From the NCBI GenBank assembly GCA_035575235.1, contig DATLYA010000316.1, positions 48,783 to 112,782 of the forward strand: a stretch of DNA of 64,000 bases, given 5' to 3'. The stretch's first letter is position 1. Each line of letters begins with the position of its first letter. The notes beneath the pieces are model-generated. The model was not told where the DNA came from. It did not search any database and saw only the letters and a list, made by a program, of their open reading frames with translations. The translations under genes and the position numbers were made by a program. Positions 25,971-35,028 of this stretch are shown in pieces. The DNA is from SYOC01 sp035575235. Lineage in GTDB: Bacteria > Desulfobacterota > Binatia > Bin18.

Positions 25971-26543
25971 ATGCGATATCAGGAATTCTGCGCGTTGGCC
26001 GCCAGTTACATGGCTCCACTGTACAATACCGCCCGACGGATCACCGGAGACCCGCATGAGGCGGAAGATTTAGTGCAGGATACGTATGAACGAGCATTAC
26101 ACGCGTATCACCAACTCAAGAGTCCGGCCCACTGCCGCGCGTGGCTGTACCAGATTCTCCGGAACCTGTTTATCGATGCTCATCGGCGTAAACGGTCTCT
26201 ACCCGAACTCGTCGTCTTCGACAGGACGCGGGATATCGACCAGACGGTGTCTGCTCTCTGCGCCGCCAGCCCTGAAGAGGAAGTCTTACGCCGCCTCTCA
26301 CATGAAGAAGTGCATCGCGCCTTGGCGACGTTGCCCGAGGAGCTGCGCACGGCGCTTATGCTCTGCGATGTTGAAGGGTTTACGTATCAGGAGATCGCCA
26401 ACATTCTTGAGTGCCCTGTGGGAACGGTCCGCTCACGGATCGCCCGAGCGCGTCGCGCGTTATTGATAAAGTTCCGCACCCAACACACTGCAACCGATGA
26501 AGAAACGAGAGTTCACCATGGCGCGTTGCACGAAAACGACTGA
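25971..26543 (+). CDS. ECF-family RNA polymerase sigma factor
   Basis: A 190-residue sigma-70-like factor. Region 2: YNTARRITGDPHEAEDLVQD, AWLYQILRNLFIDAHRR. Region 4: LPEELRTALMLCDVEGFTYQ and EIANILECPVGTVRSRIARA with the HTH. The frame is open up to an ATG at 25842, but that adds 43 residues unlike the family, and the ECF promoter would then lie inside the gene, so 25971 is preferred. It overlaps an anti-sigma gene, the usual layout of an ECF pair, and heads a probable operon containing RND-type export genes. Confidence 0.88.
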   Translation: MRYQEFCALAASYMAPLYNTARRITGDPHEAEDLVQDTYERALHAYHQLKSPAHCRAWLYQILRNLFIDAHRRKRSLPELVVFDRTRDIDQTVSALCAASPEEEVLRRLSHEEVHRALATLPEELRTALMLCDVEGFTYQEIANILECPVGTVRSRIARARRALLIKFRTQHTATDEETRVHHGALHEND

Positions 26544-27309
26544 GGAACTCAGCGCCTACATCGATGGCGAAGTCTCCCCTGAGGAAGAACTCCTGCTACG
26601 ACGTCACCTTGACGGGTGCCCCACATGTCAACAGACGCTCACCATATTCTCTGCGCTGAAAGACACGGTAGCGAGCGCTGTGGAGGTCTATCCGCTTCCT
26701 CACGCCCTGCGGGTGGTTCTCAAAGAACGCCCCCAGTCCCTCCGTTGGCCCTTGTTCTCGTGGACGCCGTTCTTGAAAGGCGGACTCATTGCCGCGTTGC
26801 TTTTGCTCGCTTTTATCGCTGGTGCAGGATTGGTCAGGCAAAGGCGCTCACCGCAGCCGGAAGATCTGCTTGCTTCCACCCTCGTCGCGCAGCATCAGTC
26901 TGTGAGTCCGGAGGCCGATGAGCTAGGGATTTCGTCAGAGGATCCGGACGTTGTTGCGGCATGGTTCCAGACCCAACTGTCGTTTCCTGTCCGCGTGCCC
27001 CACCTCGCCGAAGCCCGTCTGTTAGGGGGACGGATCAAGTCTCTAGGCGGCGCTCCGATTGCACTTGTCTCATACGAGCAAGAGGGCGCCCGACTGTCGC
27101 TGTTTACGCTGCCGCCGCGTGTCTCTCTACGCGAAATGAGCGGCAGGTCGCCTTCCGACGCGTCCTCTCCGCAGTGTTCCATCGTGTTGGGCGCCTACGC
27201 CCTCTGTCTTCAAGAATCGGAAGAGGCCCTACAGGCTGTCGTGACCGAAGGGGCGACAAAAGGAGAGGAGTTCGCGCGCCGCCTGTTGTTTCCTTCAGCC
27301 AATGAATAA
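26518..27309 (+). CDS. Anti-sigma factor with zinc-binding (ZAS) domain and one membrane segment
   Basis: A 263-residue protein. The N-terminus has the ZAS pattern HLDGCPTCQQ (H-x3-C-x2-C) after an upstream acidic helix, the form that binds ECF sigma factors. A single membrane segment (GGLIAALLLLAFIAGAGLV) spans about residues 83-101, and the C-terminal 150 residues would be periplasmic, a fold not recognised. It overlaps the sigma gene by 26 bases and so is coupled. It probably holds the sigma inactive until a periplasmic or zinc/redox signal releases it. An alternative start lies at 26497. Confidence 0.82.
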   Translation: MARCTKTTEELSAYIDGEVSPEEELLLRRHLDGCPTCQQTLTIFSALKDTVASAVEVYPLPHALRVVLKERPQSLRWPLFSWTPFLKGGLIAALLLLAFIAGAGLVRQRRSPQPEDLLASTLVAQHQSVSPEADELGISSEDPDVVAAWFQTQLSFPVRVPHLAEARLLGGRIKSLGGAPIALVSYEQEGARLSLFTLPPRVSLREMSGRSPSDASSPQCSIVLGAYALCLQESEEALQAVVTEGATKGEEFARRLLFPSANE

Positions 27310-27360
27310 AAGGGCTGACGGCGTTTAACCCGGTTGTCGGTTCGTTTTGAGGAGGTTTCT

Positions 27361-27846
27361 ATGATGAAGGCTGGATATGCCACGATAGTCACCGCGCTGT
27401 GGGGGATTGGCGTCTTGACTATATCTATCGTGGGATGTGCAGAGCCGACACAGGTGCGGTGGAGCGATCAGATGGCGGTCATTGAACCGACGGCGCCCCC
27501 GCCGCAGGGAGAGCTGGATGTCTACAGTGAACGGTTTGTCGCGTGGCAGGAAGACGTGCCGCGGGTGACCCATCGTCCCGTGAATGTCTATAGCGTGGAC
27601 GGGCAGTTAGTCGCGCACGCGGGGGCGCACGATGGGGAAAGTCCCCTTCACTTCACGCTGAGCCCCGGCCGCTACATCGTGACCTCAGAGGATCAGATGC
27701 AGTGGCGCAAACTGGAAGTCGAGGTCAAAGATGGACAGGACACCGTCGTTGCAGAGTCGCAATGGGATTCCGCTCCACTGTTGGCCTCTTCGGACACAGA
27801 GCATGCCCCACAGATGGCGGCCCATCAGTCCACCACCCTGAAGTGA
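27361..27846 (+). CDS. Hypothetical lipoprotein in the ECF operon
   Basis: A 161-residue protein with a signal sequence ending in the lipobox ISIVGC (cysteine near residue 25), so it is expected to be anchored to a membrane by a lipid. The mature part is beta-rich (HRPVNVYSVDGQLVAHAGAH, GRYIVTSEDQMQWRKLEVEV). No family is recognised. GAGGAGG precedes the paired ATGs. Being between the anti-sigma gene and the RND pump, it may be an accessory of export or a stress-induced surface protein. Confidence 0.7.
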   Translation: MMKAGYATIVTALWGIGVLTISIVGCAEPTQVRWSDQMAVIEPTAPPPQGELDVYSERFVAWQEDVPRVTHRPVNVYSVDGQLVAHAGAHDGESPLHFTLSPGRYIVTSEDQMQWRKLEVEVKDGQDTVVAESQWDSAPLLASSDTEHAPQMAAHQSTTLK

Positions 27847-27962
27847 GCTTCGCTCTCCGCAGCGGCGGTAGCAGAGGTGGCGGACTGCCATCAAGAGCAA
27901 ACGAAAGAAGTTAACTTCTTCAAGGAAACTGGGAGTCGGCATGATGAAGGAAGAGGCGCGAC

Positions 27963-30900
27963 ATGACGCGTAGCGCACTGAAAAACCCGTATGCTATCGT
28001 CGCCATTAGTCTGATCATCATTATCCTTGGCGTGGTGTCCTACCAAAAAATGGTGGTGGACATCTTCCCGGAGATCAACGTTCCGGTGGTGGCGGTCGCC
28101 ACATTCTACAAGGGCATGGGACCGTCTGAAATCGAAGGGGCAATTACCCTTCGGCTGGAGCAGCTCTACCTGCAAGCCTCATATGTCGACCATATCGAAT
28201 CGCGCTCTCTCCCGGGCATCAGCCTCATCAAAGTTTACTTTCACCCTGAGTACGACGTGAACGCCGGCGTAGCCGAAATCACGAGTCTGACCTACTCGTC
28301 CTTGCGATATTTGCCTAAGGGCATGTTTCCGCCCACAATCATTAAGTTCGGCGCGTCGAGTCTGCCCATCGCGCAACTGACCGTCAGCAGTCCCACTCTC
28401 GATGAGAAAGACGTGCGCGACATTGCCTATTTTACGGTCAGACCGCAGCTGGGCACGGTGGCCGGCGCTGCTCCGCTCCCGCCTGTTGGCGGCACGATCC
28501 GGCAAATCACTGTCTTTCTCGATCAGCAGCGCATGCAGGCGCGCGGCGTGTCGGCTGGCGACATTGTCAAAGCTGTGAACGCCGAAAACGTATTGATTCC
28601 CGCCGGCGACGTGAATATCGGCGACTTCGACTACAACGTCTTCAGCAATAGCATGATCGGAGTGGTCAAGGATCTGAATAATATTCCGGTCAAAGTTGTC
28701 AACGGAGCGCCGGTGTTCCTGCGCGACGTCGCCACCGCCGCCGATTCCACCTCGGTGCAGAGTAACGCGGTACGGATCAATGGCCGCCGGGCTGTGTACA
28801 TTCCCATCCTGAAACAAGCCGGCGCGAACACGATCGCGGTCATCGACGGCGTCAAAGAAGCGCTGCAGCACCTGACCGGCGTTCCCGAGGACGTGCAGGT
28901 GAAGCTCATCTTTGATCAATCCCTCTACATTCGTAATGCAATCCACACCTTGCAGCACGAGATGCTCTTAGGAGGCGGGTTGGCGTGTCTGATGATCTTG
29001 CTGTTTCTCGGCAGCGTGCGCGCCATGGTGATCGTGGCGCTCGCCATTCCCTTATCCATTGTGAGCGCCGTGATCCTGCTCTCGTTTACCGGCCAGACCA
29101 TTAATATTATGACGTTGGGCGGCTTGGCTCTCTCGGTCGGCACTCTGGTCGATAATTCTATTGTCGTCCTGGAAAATATCCATCGCCACCTGGAAATGGG
29201 CAAGCCGTTGCGTGAAGCCGTCGCCGTCGGCGCCTCGGAAGTCGCGCTACCCATGCTGGTGATTACGATCAGCATTCTCATTGTGTATCTGCCCATTGCG
29301 TTTTTTACTGGCATCATCAAGTTTTTGTTCGTTCCCTTGGCGCTAGCCGTGGTGTACGCCATGGGCGCTTCCTACGTCGCCTCATTGACGGTCGCGCCCG
29401 TCGCGATTGCGACGTTCGAGTCTGAGACGCCGCATGCCGAGACTACGCCTCCTCAGCGGCCAACCGGCTGGGGATGGATCTATGCGATGTGGAATCGCAT
29501 CAACCTGTTTGAACGGTTGGTTGAACGGTATGTCTTGGCGTTGCGTTGGGGGCTGCGACATCCCGTGTTCGTGACGCTGGCGATTCTGTTTGTGTGCATC
29601 GCTTCACTGTCAATGGCCCCGCAGCTACAGACCGAGTTTTTTCCCAAAGTCGACGCCGGGCAATTCATCTTAACGGTGTCCGCGCCGGAAGGAACGCGAT
29701 TAGAGAAAACCGAGGCGCTCATCGACCGGATCGAGCATGTCATTACCCAATGTATTCCGCCAGAAGACCTCGATCAAATTCTCTCAGACATGGGCATCCG
29801 ACGCGGTTGGATCGCCCTCTATTCTCCAAATGCCGGAACGCATGCGGCGGTGATCATGGTCAATCTCACTCGCGATCACAAGGAGAGCACGTGGACGTAC
29901 ATTGATCGCATCCGCGCCGATTTACAGCAACGTTTCCCCGGCGTCAAATTCGGATTCCAAACCGGCGGGCTGGTCAGCGATGTGTTGAATTTCGGGCTGC
30001 CCGCACCCATTGATATCAAGGTCAGTGGGACAGAGATAGGGACCCTGTATCGAACCGCCAGGCATATTCAACAATTGCTAACCTCCGTTAACAACGTCGT
30101 CGATGTACGGGTGAATCAGGGGATGCACACCCCTGAGCTGCACGTCAACGTTGACCGGGCGAAAGCAGCCTACTTTGGCTTAACGCAGCAACAAGTCATG
30201 GCGGATGTGACGACGGCGCTAACGTCGAACCTCAGTTTAGAGCCCAGCTACTGGATCGATCCGCACAGTCGCAACGCTTACTTCGTGGTCGCCCAATATC
30301 CCCAACAGGCGCTCATGAAGATGGAGGATATGCTGAATACTCCGTTAGTCAGCGCAAAAGTCGGATTACCTGGAAGTATTGTGACGGGAGACGGCCAACT
30401 CAGGGGGTCTACATTAGCGCTCAGCAATACGCCGTACACCGGCGCTCCGATCTTACCGTCCGGTGGACATTTCGCGATCGACGGGCATGCTGGAAGTCCC
30501 ACCATCCTCTTAAAAGATCTCGTCAGTATTGAGCGAAAAACCGGGCCTGAACAGATTACGCATTTTAATTTGCAGCCGACGATTGATGTGCTCGCCAACG
30601 TCCAGGGCAATGATTTGGGGCGTGTCGCGCGCGCGATCGAAGAGCGCCTGGCCACTTTGTCGCTCCCCAAGGGAGTACAGATTTCCCTCCTTGGCGAGGT
30701 CAATAGTATGCGGCAGGCGCTGGTGAGTTTCGCCATGACGCTGCCGGTCGCCACGCTGTTAGTCTATCTTGTCATGGTCGGCCTCTTTCGCTCGTTCCTG
30801 GATCCAGTGATTATTCTGTGCGCTGTGCCGCTGGGATTTATTGGCGTCATCTGGATGCTGTTGTTGACGCACACTTCAGTCAACGTCGAGTCACAGATCG

Positions 30901-31238
30901 GCGCGCTCATGATGATCGGCATCGTCGTCTCCAACAGCGTGCTCCTCGTGGATTTCGCCAATGGGCTGGTCCGCGACGGCCTGCCGCTGGAGGAAGCGGT
31001 CGTACAGGCCGGCCGGCTGCGGATTCGCCCCGTGCTGATGACGGCGCTGGCGACGATTTTGGGACTTACCCCCATGGCGCTCGGGTTTGGCGAAGGCAGC
31101 GAGAGCAATATCCCCTTAGCCCGCGCCGTCATTGGCGGCTTGGCGGTCTCCACATTTATGACGCTTCTGTTCGTGCCGATTCTGCATACTTTGCTGCGGA
31201 AACGGACACTACGCTCGCAGGTCGCCGCCTCTGTTTAA
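27963..31238 (+). CDS. RND-family efflux pump (HAE1/AcrB-like inner-membrane transporter)
   Basis: A 1091-residue transporter with 12 predicted membrane segments in two repeats, each followed by a large periplasmic loop. The N-terminus (NPYAIVAISLIIIILGVVSY) and TM4 motif ALSVGTLVDNSIVVLENIHR with its proton-relay aspartate are diagnostic; the second repeat has GIVVSNSVLLVDFANGLVRD followed by LRIRPVLMTALATILGLTPM. It exports small molecules by proton antiport with a fusion protein and an outer-membrane channel, both encoded downstream. Sequence does not show whether substrates are drugs, metals or lipids. Confidence 0.92.
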   Translation: MTRSALKNPYAIVAISLIIIILGVVSYQKMVVDIFPEINVPVVAVATFYKGMGPSEIEGAITLRLEQLYLQASYVDHIESRSLPGISLIKVYFHPEYDVNAGVAEITSLTYSSLRYLPKGMFPPTIIKFGASSLPIAQLTVSSPTLDEKDVRDIAYFTVRPQLGTVAGAAPLPPVGGTIRQITVFLDQQRMQARGVSAGDIVKAVNAENVLIPAGDVNIGDFDYNVFSNSMIGVVKDLNNIPVKVVNGAPVFLRDVATAADSTSVQSNAVRINGRRAVYIPILKQAGANTIAVIDGVKEALQHLTGVPEDVQVKLIFDQSLYIRNAIHTLQHEMLLGGGLACLMILLFLGSVRAMVIVALAIPLSIVSAVILLSFTGQTINIMTLGGLALSVGTLVDNSIVVLENIHRHLEMGKPLREAVAVGASEVALPMLVITISILIVYLPIAFFTGIIKFLFVPLALAVVYAMGASYVASLTVAPVAIATFESETPHAETTPPQRPTGWGWIYAMWNRINLFERLVERYVLALRWGLRHPVFVTLAILFVCIASLSMAPQLQTEFFPKVDAGQFILTVSAPEGTRLEKTEALIDRIEHVITQCIPPEDLDQILSDMGIRRGWIALYSPNAGTHAAVIMVNLTRDHKESTWTYIDRIRADLQQRFPGVKFGFQTGGLVSDVLNFGLPAPIDIKVSGTEIGTLYRTARHIQQLLTSVNNVVDVRVNQGMHTPELHVNVDRAKAAYFGLTQQQVMADVTTALTSNLSLEPSYWIDPHSRNAYFVVAQYPQQALMKMEDMLNTPLVSAKVGLPGSIVTGDGQLRGSTLALSNTPYTGAPILPSGGHFAIDGHAGSPTILLKDLVSIERKTGPEQITHFNLQPTIDVLANVQGNDLGRVARAIEERLATLSLPKGVQISLLGEVNSMRQALVSFAMTLPVATLLVYLVMVGLFRSFLDPVIILCAVPLGFIGVIWMLLLTHTSVNVESQIGALMMIGIVVSNSVLLVDFANGLVRDGLPLEEAVVQAGRLRIRPVLMTALATILGLTPMALGFGEGSESNIPLARAVIGGLAVSTFMTLLFVPILHTLLRKRTLRSQVAASV

Positions 31239-31267
31239 GCAATCTTATGAGATCGAAGGAGACGCGG

Positions 31268-32464
31268 ATGAGAGTGACGAAATCGCTACGCGCGACGAGT
31301 GTGATTTTGAGCGCACTGCTCCTTGTGGCGGGCGGTGTGTACTATGTTCCCCCCGGACGGACGAGTCAGGAGCCGACGCCGACGCCCTCAATCGCCGTTC
31401 ACGATGAGCCCGCCCTCTCACCCTCTACCAGCACGGAAACGTCCGCCCACCAGGAACTCTCTCGCGTCACGGTGCAAGTGACCACGCCGCGACGGCAAAC
31501 CGTGACGCGCACGACGCGGTTGCCCGGCACCATCGCCCCCTGGTATCAAACCACGCTCTACGCCAAAGTGCCCGGCTATTTGAAATGGATCGGCTTTGAT
31601 AAAGGGGATGCAGTGAAAGCCAGGACCGTCCTGGCTACGATCGATGCGCCGGAAGTGCAACAACAGTATGAACAGGCGAAAACTGACTACAATATTAAAA
31701 AACTCACCTTCGAGCGTCTTTCGCATGTCTGGCGGCGGAACCCCAATGTCATCGCCAAACAGGACGTCGATGTTGCCGAAGCCGCGGCGCGCGGCGCACA
31801 GCATGTGCTCGAACAGCGCGCCGCGTTAGTGGACTACACCAAAGTGCGCGCTCCCTTTTCTGGCGTCATTACCGCGCGGTTTGTCGATCCTGGCGCGATG
31901 ATCCAGATTGCCACGAACTCCGAGACTCAGGCTTCGCCACTCTTCACTATCATGGATGTCGCCAAAGTGCGAGTGTATTGCAACGTGCCGCAAGAAGAGG
32001 CCGCGCTGGCGAAACCCGGACGCCCGGTGAACGTCAGACTGCGGCAATATCCGGAACGTGTGTTCACCGGTACGATCACGCGCACAACCGGCGTGCTTGA
32101 CGCCGCCACCCGCACGATGTTGACCGAAGCGGACCTGCCAAACCCAGACCGCCTGCTGCAACCAGGGTCGTTTGCTGAGGTCGAAATCACGCTTCAGCAA
32201 CATCCTAACGCTGTAGTTATTCCGCCCGCCGCTCTCCTGACGGAACAGGCCGGACAGGCGGTGTTCATCGTCGAGGCGGGCCGTGCCAAGAGAGTCCCTG
32301 TCAAGACGGGATTGGATGATGGCGTGGGGATTGAAGTCACTCAAGGCTTACAAGGCGGCGAACAGATTGTTGTGGTAGGTCAGCAGCACTTACAGGACGG
32401 CATGCCCGTCGCCGCCGTCGCCTACAATCTGCCCGAGGGGCAGCTGGCGAGCCAGCGATATTAA
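31268..32464 (+). CDS. RND efflux membrane-fusion (periplasmic adaptor) protein
   Basis: A 398-residue HlyD/AcrA-type adaptor. An N-terminal membrane segment (ATSVILSALLLVAGGVYYV) is followed by the barrel-sandwich half TTLYAKVPGYLKWIGFDKGD, a helical hairpin (LATIDAPEVQQQYEQAKTDY), the second half KVRAPFSGVITARFVDPGAM and a beta-barrel (RVYCNVPQEEAALAKPGRPV). AAGGAG lies upstream of the ATG at 31268; another in-frame ATG 21 bases earlier is less likely. It couples the preceding pump to the TolC-type channel at 35029. Confidence 0.9.
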   Translation: MRVTKSLRATSVILSALLLVAGGVYYVPPGRTSQEPTPTPSIAVHDEPALSPSTSTETSAHQELSRVTVQVTTPRRQTVTRTTRLPGTIAPWYQTTLYAKVPGYLKWIGFDKGDAVKARTVLATIDAPEVQQQYEQAKTDYNIKKLTFERLSHVWRRNPNVIAKQDVDVAEAAARGAQHVLEQRAALVDYTKVRAPFSGVITARFVDPGAMIQIATNSETQASPLFTIMDVAKVRVYCNVPQEEAALAKPGRPVNVRLRQYPERVFTGTITRTTGVLDAATRTMLTEADLPNPDRLLQPGSFAEVEITLQQHPNAVVIPPAALLTEQAGQAVFIVEAGRAKRVPVKTGLDDGVGIEVTQGLQGGEQIVVVGQQHLQDGMPVAAVAYNLPEGQLASQRY

Positions 32465-32630
32465 CGGCACGCATGCGGCTCAGCCGACAGAAACCCACGG
32501 CCAGGGAAGCGGCCGCCCTCATCCCTGGCGTCATGCGGCTGTCATGTTTTTGTTATTGGTGCGTAACAAACGATCCGTCTCCACCGTGGGAATCATAATC
32601 CACAAGTCGCAGAAAGGAGAAGGAGACGGT

Positions 32631-34094
32631 ATGCGTAGCATTTCCCTGCAGGCCACTCTGCTGGCTGGCATCATAGGCGCGTTTGGGTCGAGACCCGTGG
32701 GCGCGCAGGAGCAACACAATCTTCCTCCCGCTGGCGCTGTCCTAGCGCAATCGACAACCACCGACGCCACGACGCAAAGAGAGATCCGCGCACTCCGGGC
32801 GGAAATGGAGCGCTTACAACAGCGTATCGAGCAACTCGAACAGCGGCCATCGGTTGAATCTCACGCGACGAGCGCGGCTTCCGCAACCCCCACGCTGGCG
32901 ACTGCCGTTAGTGGGTGGCCTGATGCGCTCAAACATTTCACATTGTCAACGCTGATCTATGGTGACTGGAGCTATTATCCTAAAACAGGATGGGGTCCTC
33001 AGTTTCTTACGCAGCTCAACCCACCTGGTCCAGGGAACGACCATTTTAACTCATTTGACATCACCCGGACGTATATTAATCTCTTGTGGACGCCGAGCGA
33101 GCGGTACACTATTCGGCTGACCCCCAATATCTTCCGCGAGGTCGGGACCGTAAGCGCCTTCAAAAACTCGAGCCGATCGAGTGTAGGGAGTAACATCAAT
33201 GGAAACCTCACGTTCCGGCTCAAATATGGCTGGTTCCAAATCAATGACATATTGTATGAAGGGCAACACATCAGGGTCGGACAGCTCGAGAATCCACTGA
33301 TTCCCTGGGAAGAAGATTTGTACGGCTTCCGCTTTGTGAATCTTGTCCCGCTCAACTTCTTCGCATATGCGTCCACCGATCTCGGGGTCGCCGCCCTGGG
33401 ACCCATCAGGCTAGGTCAAACCAAGTACGGCAACTACTGGTTCGGGCTGTACAATGGTTCCTCGTTCCACGCGGCGGAGTTTAATGAGAAACGCTCCCCA
33501 CAAGGCCGTGTTACTCTCTACCCCTTCGCCAGGGTTCCTGAGCTGGCTGGCTTCGGTCTGACAAGTTTTGGGAGTTACGGCTACACCAATGTCGCCCCGG
33601 ATACGCGAGAGCGGGTTATCCGGCGACTCGCGGCTTTGGTGCATTACAACAGCGAACATGGTGGTTTGGCGTTCGAGTTTGATGACACCCTGAATAACAA
33701 CAACGTGGCGAACTTCTTTTCCGGGTCGGGGCCGCTTGATCAAATTCCAGACCCGGCGGCGCCAGGCAAGACCGTCCCTACTCCGACGTTGCAACTGTAC
33801 ACCAGCATTCTGAACCCCAAAGCGATCGCACGCGGCTACTCGCTATTCGGCCATTGGGATATCCCCAAGACGCCGTTTACTCTCTTCGGCATGTGGACTC
33901 GGTGGTATCCCAATATCCATTTCCCCCACAATCCCCTGGATAGTGATCGGATCGTGTTTGGCGCAGCGTATCGCGCTAATTCGTGGCTGCGGGTTGCGCT
34001 CGATACGCAGAATTTTCTCTATTTGCATCATGGTCCAAGCAGACAGCAAGACATCCACGCTGTCTTTGCGAACTTTGAAATTAACTATCAGTGA
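32631..34094 (+). CDS. Outer-membrane porin-like protein with N-terminal coiled coil
   Basis: A 487-residue protein with a cleavable signal peptide, a coiled-coil stretch (REIRALRAEMERLQQRIEQL) and then a long series of alternating aromatic beta strands (YTIRLTPNIFREV, FRLKYGWFQINDIL, GNYWFGLYNGSSFHAAEF) ending in VFANFEINYQ, as in trimeric porins with an SLH/coiled-coil tether. AAGGAG precedes the ATG at 32631. It belongs to the ECF operon. No transport substrate can be read. Confidence 0.75.
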   Translation: MRSISLQATLLAGIIGAFGSRPVGAQEQHNLPPAGAVLAQSTTTDATTQREIRALRAEMERLQQRIEQLEQRPSVESHATSAASATPTLATAVSGWPDALKHFTLSTLIYGDWSYYPKTGWGPQFLTQLNPPGPGNDHFNSFDITRTYINLLWTPSERYTIRLTPNIFREVGTVSAFKNSSRSSVGSNINGNLTFRLKYGWFQINDILYEGQHIRVGQLENPLIPWEEDLYGFRFVNLVPLNFFAYASTDLGVAALGPIRLGQTKYGNYWFGLYNGSSFHAAEFNEKRSPQGRVTLYPFARVPELAGFGLTSFGSYGYTNVAPDTRERVIRRLAALVHYNSEHGGLAFEFDDTLNNNNVANFFSGSGPLDQIPDPAAPGKTVPTPTLQLYTSILNPKAIARGYSLFGHWDIPKTPFTLFGMWTRWYPNIHFPHNPLDSDRIVFGAAYRANSWLRVALDTQNFLYLHHGPSRQQDIHAVFANFEINYQ

Positions 34095-34519
34095 AAAACA
34101 TGATGAAGGTTCTTGTGGCGGTCGACGCCTCTGAGACCGCCCGGTACGCCGTGCAATTTCTCTCCCAGCTTCGTCCCGCATGGCAAGTTATTGTACTGCA
34201 TGTCATCGATGTGGAGGCGCGTACACATCCTCACCTCTCGGGCGGCCTGTTGCAGGCCTATCACACGCAGCTCACCCGGCAGCTCCATCAGGAAGCGAGC
34301 CGACTCCTCTCGCACGTGGAGCGGCAGCTCCGCGACAGCCTGCAACAGCTTGAAGTCGTGATCCGGGAGGGAAGAGCGGCGGAGGTGATTCTAACGGAAG
34401 CACAGACGCGTCAGGTCGATCTCATCATACTTGGGAACCGCGGGCTCAGCACGATTCCAGCGCTCTTGTTAGGGAGCGTCTCGTATCGTGTGAGCCACCG
34501 TGCGCCGTGCTGCTCGTAA
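34091..34519 (+). CDS. Universal stress protein, N-terminal half of an apparently split tandem UspA
   Basis: A 142-residue UspA domain (start GTG overlapping the porin stop; ATGs follow at 34100 and 34103). It contains VLVAVDASETARYAVQF and the ATP-loop pattern LGNRGLSTIPALLLGSVS. The reading frame closes with APCCS at the place where family members normally continue with C-A-V-L-L-V-K. The next frame supplies exactly that peptide. See the finding on the 7-base repeat contraction. Family role: ATP-binding stress protein. Confidence 0.75.
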   Translation: MKNMMKVLVAVDASETARYAVQFLSQLRPAWQVIVLHVIDVEARTHPHLSGGLLQAYHTQLTRQLHQEASRLLSHVERQLRDSLQQLEVVIREGRAAEVILTEAQTRQVDLIILGNRGLSTIPALLLGSVSYRVSHRAPCCS

Positions 34520-35001
34520 AGCGCCCCTTGGAAACACTGCGCGCCATGCTCATCGGGGTAGACCGTTCCATCGAAGCGCGGACGGCCGCCGCCTTTGCTG
34601 GGGACAGTGGATTGATCGGCCTGGCCGAGCGGACGATCATCGCGACGGTGACTCCTGCCGCCTCATTTCTGGATTTTGAAGACGTAGACGCTGACCGCCG
34701 AGGGCGGGATGACGCCGCATCCTTTGTCCGAGGGCTACAGCAAGCGCTCAGCCATCAGGGGAGTCGCATCGAAGGGCTTGTACTCCATGGAGAGCCCGCG
34801 GCTGCCTTACTTGCCCTGGCCCAACAAGAAACAGCTGATCTGATTATCGTCGGCGCCCGCGGACGAACGAGAATGCAACGCCTGCTTTTGGGGAGCGTCT
34901 CGCAAAAAGTGATGATGCATGCGGCGTGCGCCGTGCTCACCGTCCGGTCTCCAGGGTGGAGAAATAAGAAAAACCACTTAGAGAATACGCCGATCTTCTA
35001 A
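34507..35001 (+). CDS. Universal stress protein, C-terminal half of the split tandem UspA
   Basis: A 164-residue UspA domain starting at GTG 34507, where the first residues read VLLVKRP, the natural end of the previous domain. It carries AMLIGVDRSIEARTAAAFAG and an ATP loop VGARGRTRMQRLLLGSVSQK, then CAVLTVRSPGW. It overlaps the first half by 13 bases in another frame. Either the two are one tandem UspA broken by a frameshift, or they are coupled separate polypeptides. Both domain cores are intact. Confidence 0.75.
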   Translation: MLLVKRPLETLRAMLIGVDRSIEARTAAAFAGDSGLIGLAERTIIATVTPAASFLDFEDVDADRRGRDDAASFVRGLQQALSHQGSRIEGLVLHGEPAAALLALAQQETADLIIVGARGRTRMQRLLLGSVSQKVMMHAACAVLTVRSPGWRNKKNHLENTPIF

Positions 35002-35028
35002 TTCTTACGACACGAGAGGACTCGTCCC

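Noticed and set aside
30818..31267. N-terminal extension of the RND adaptor overlapping the pump gene
   Set aside because: The sequence is Arg-rich shadow of the pump; the signal/membrane segment begins after the ATG at 31268.
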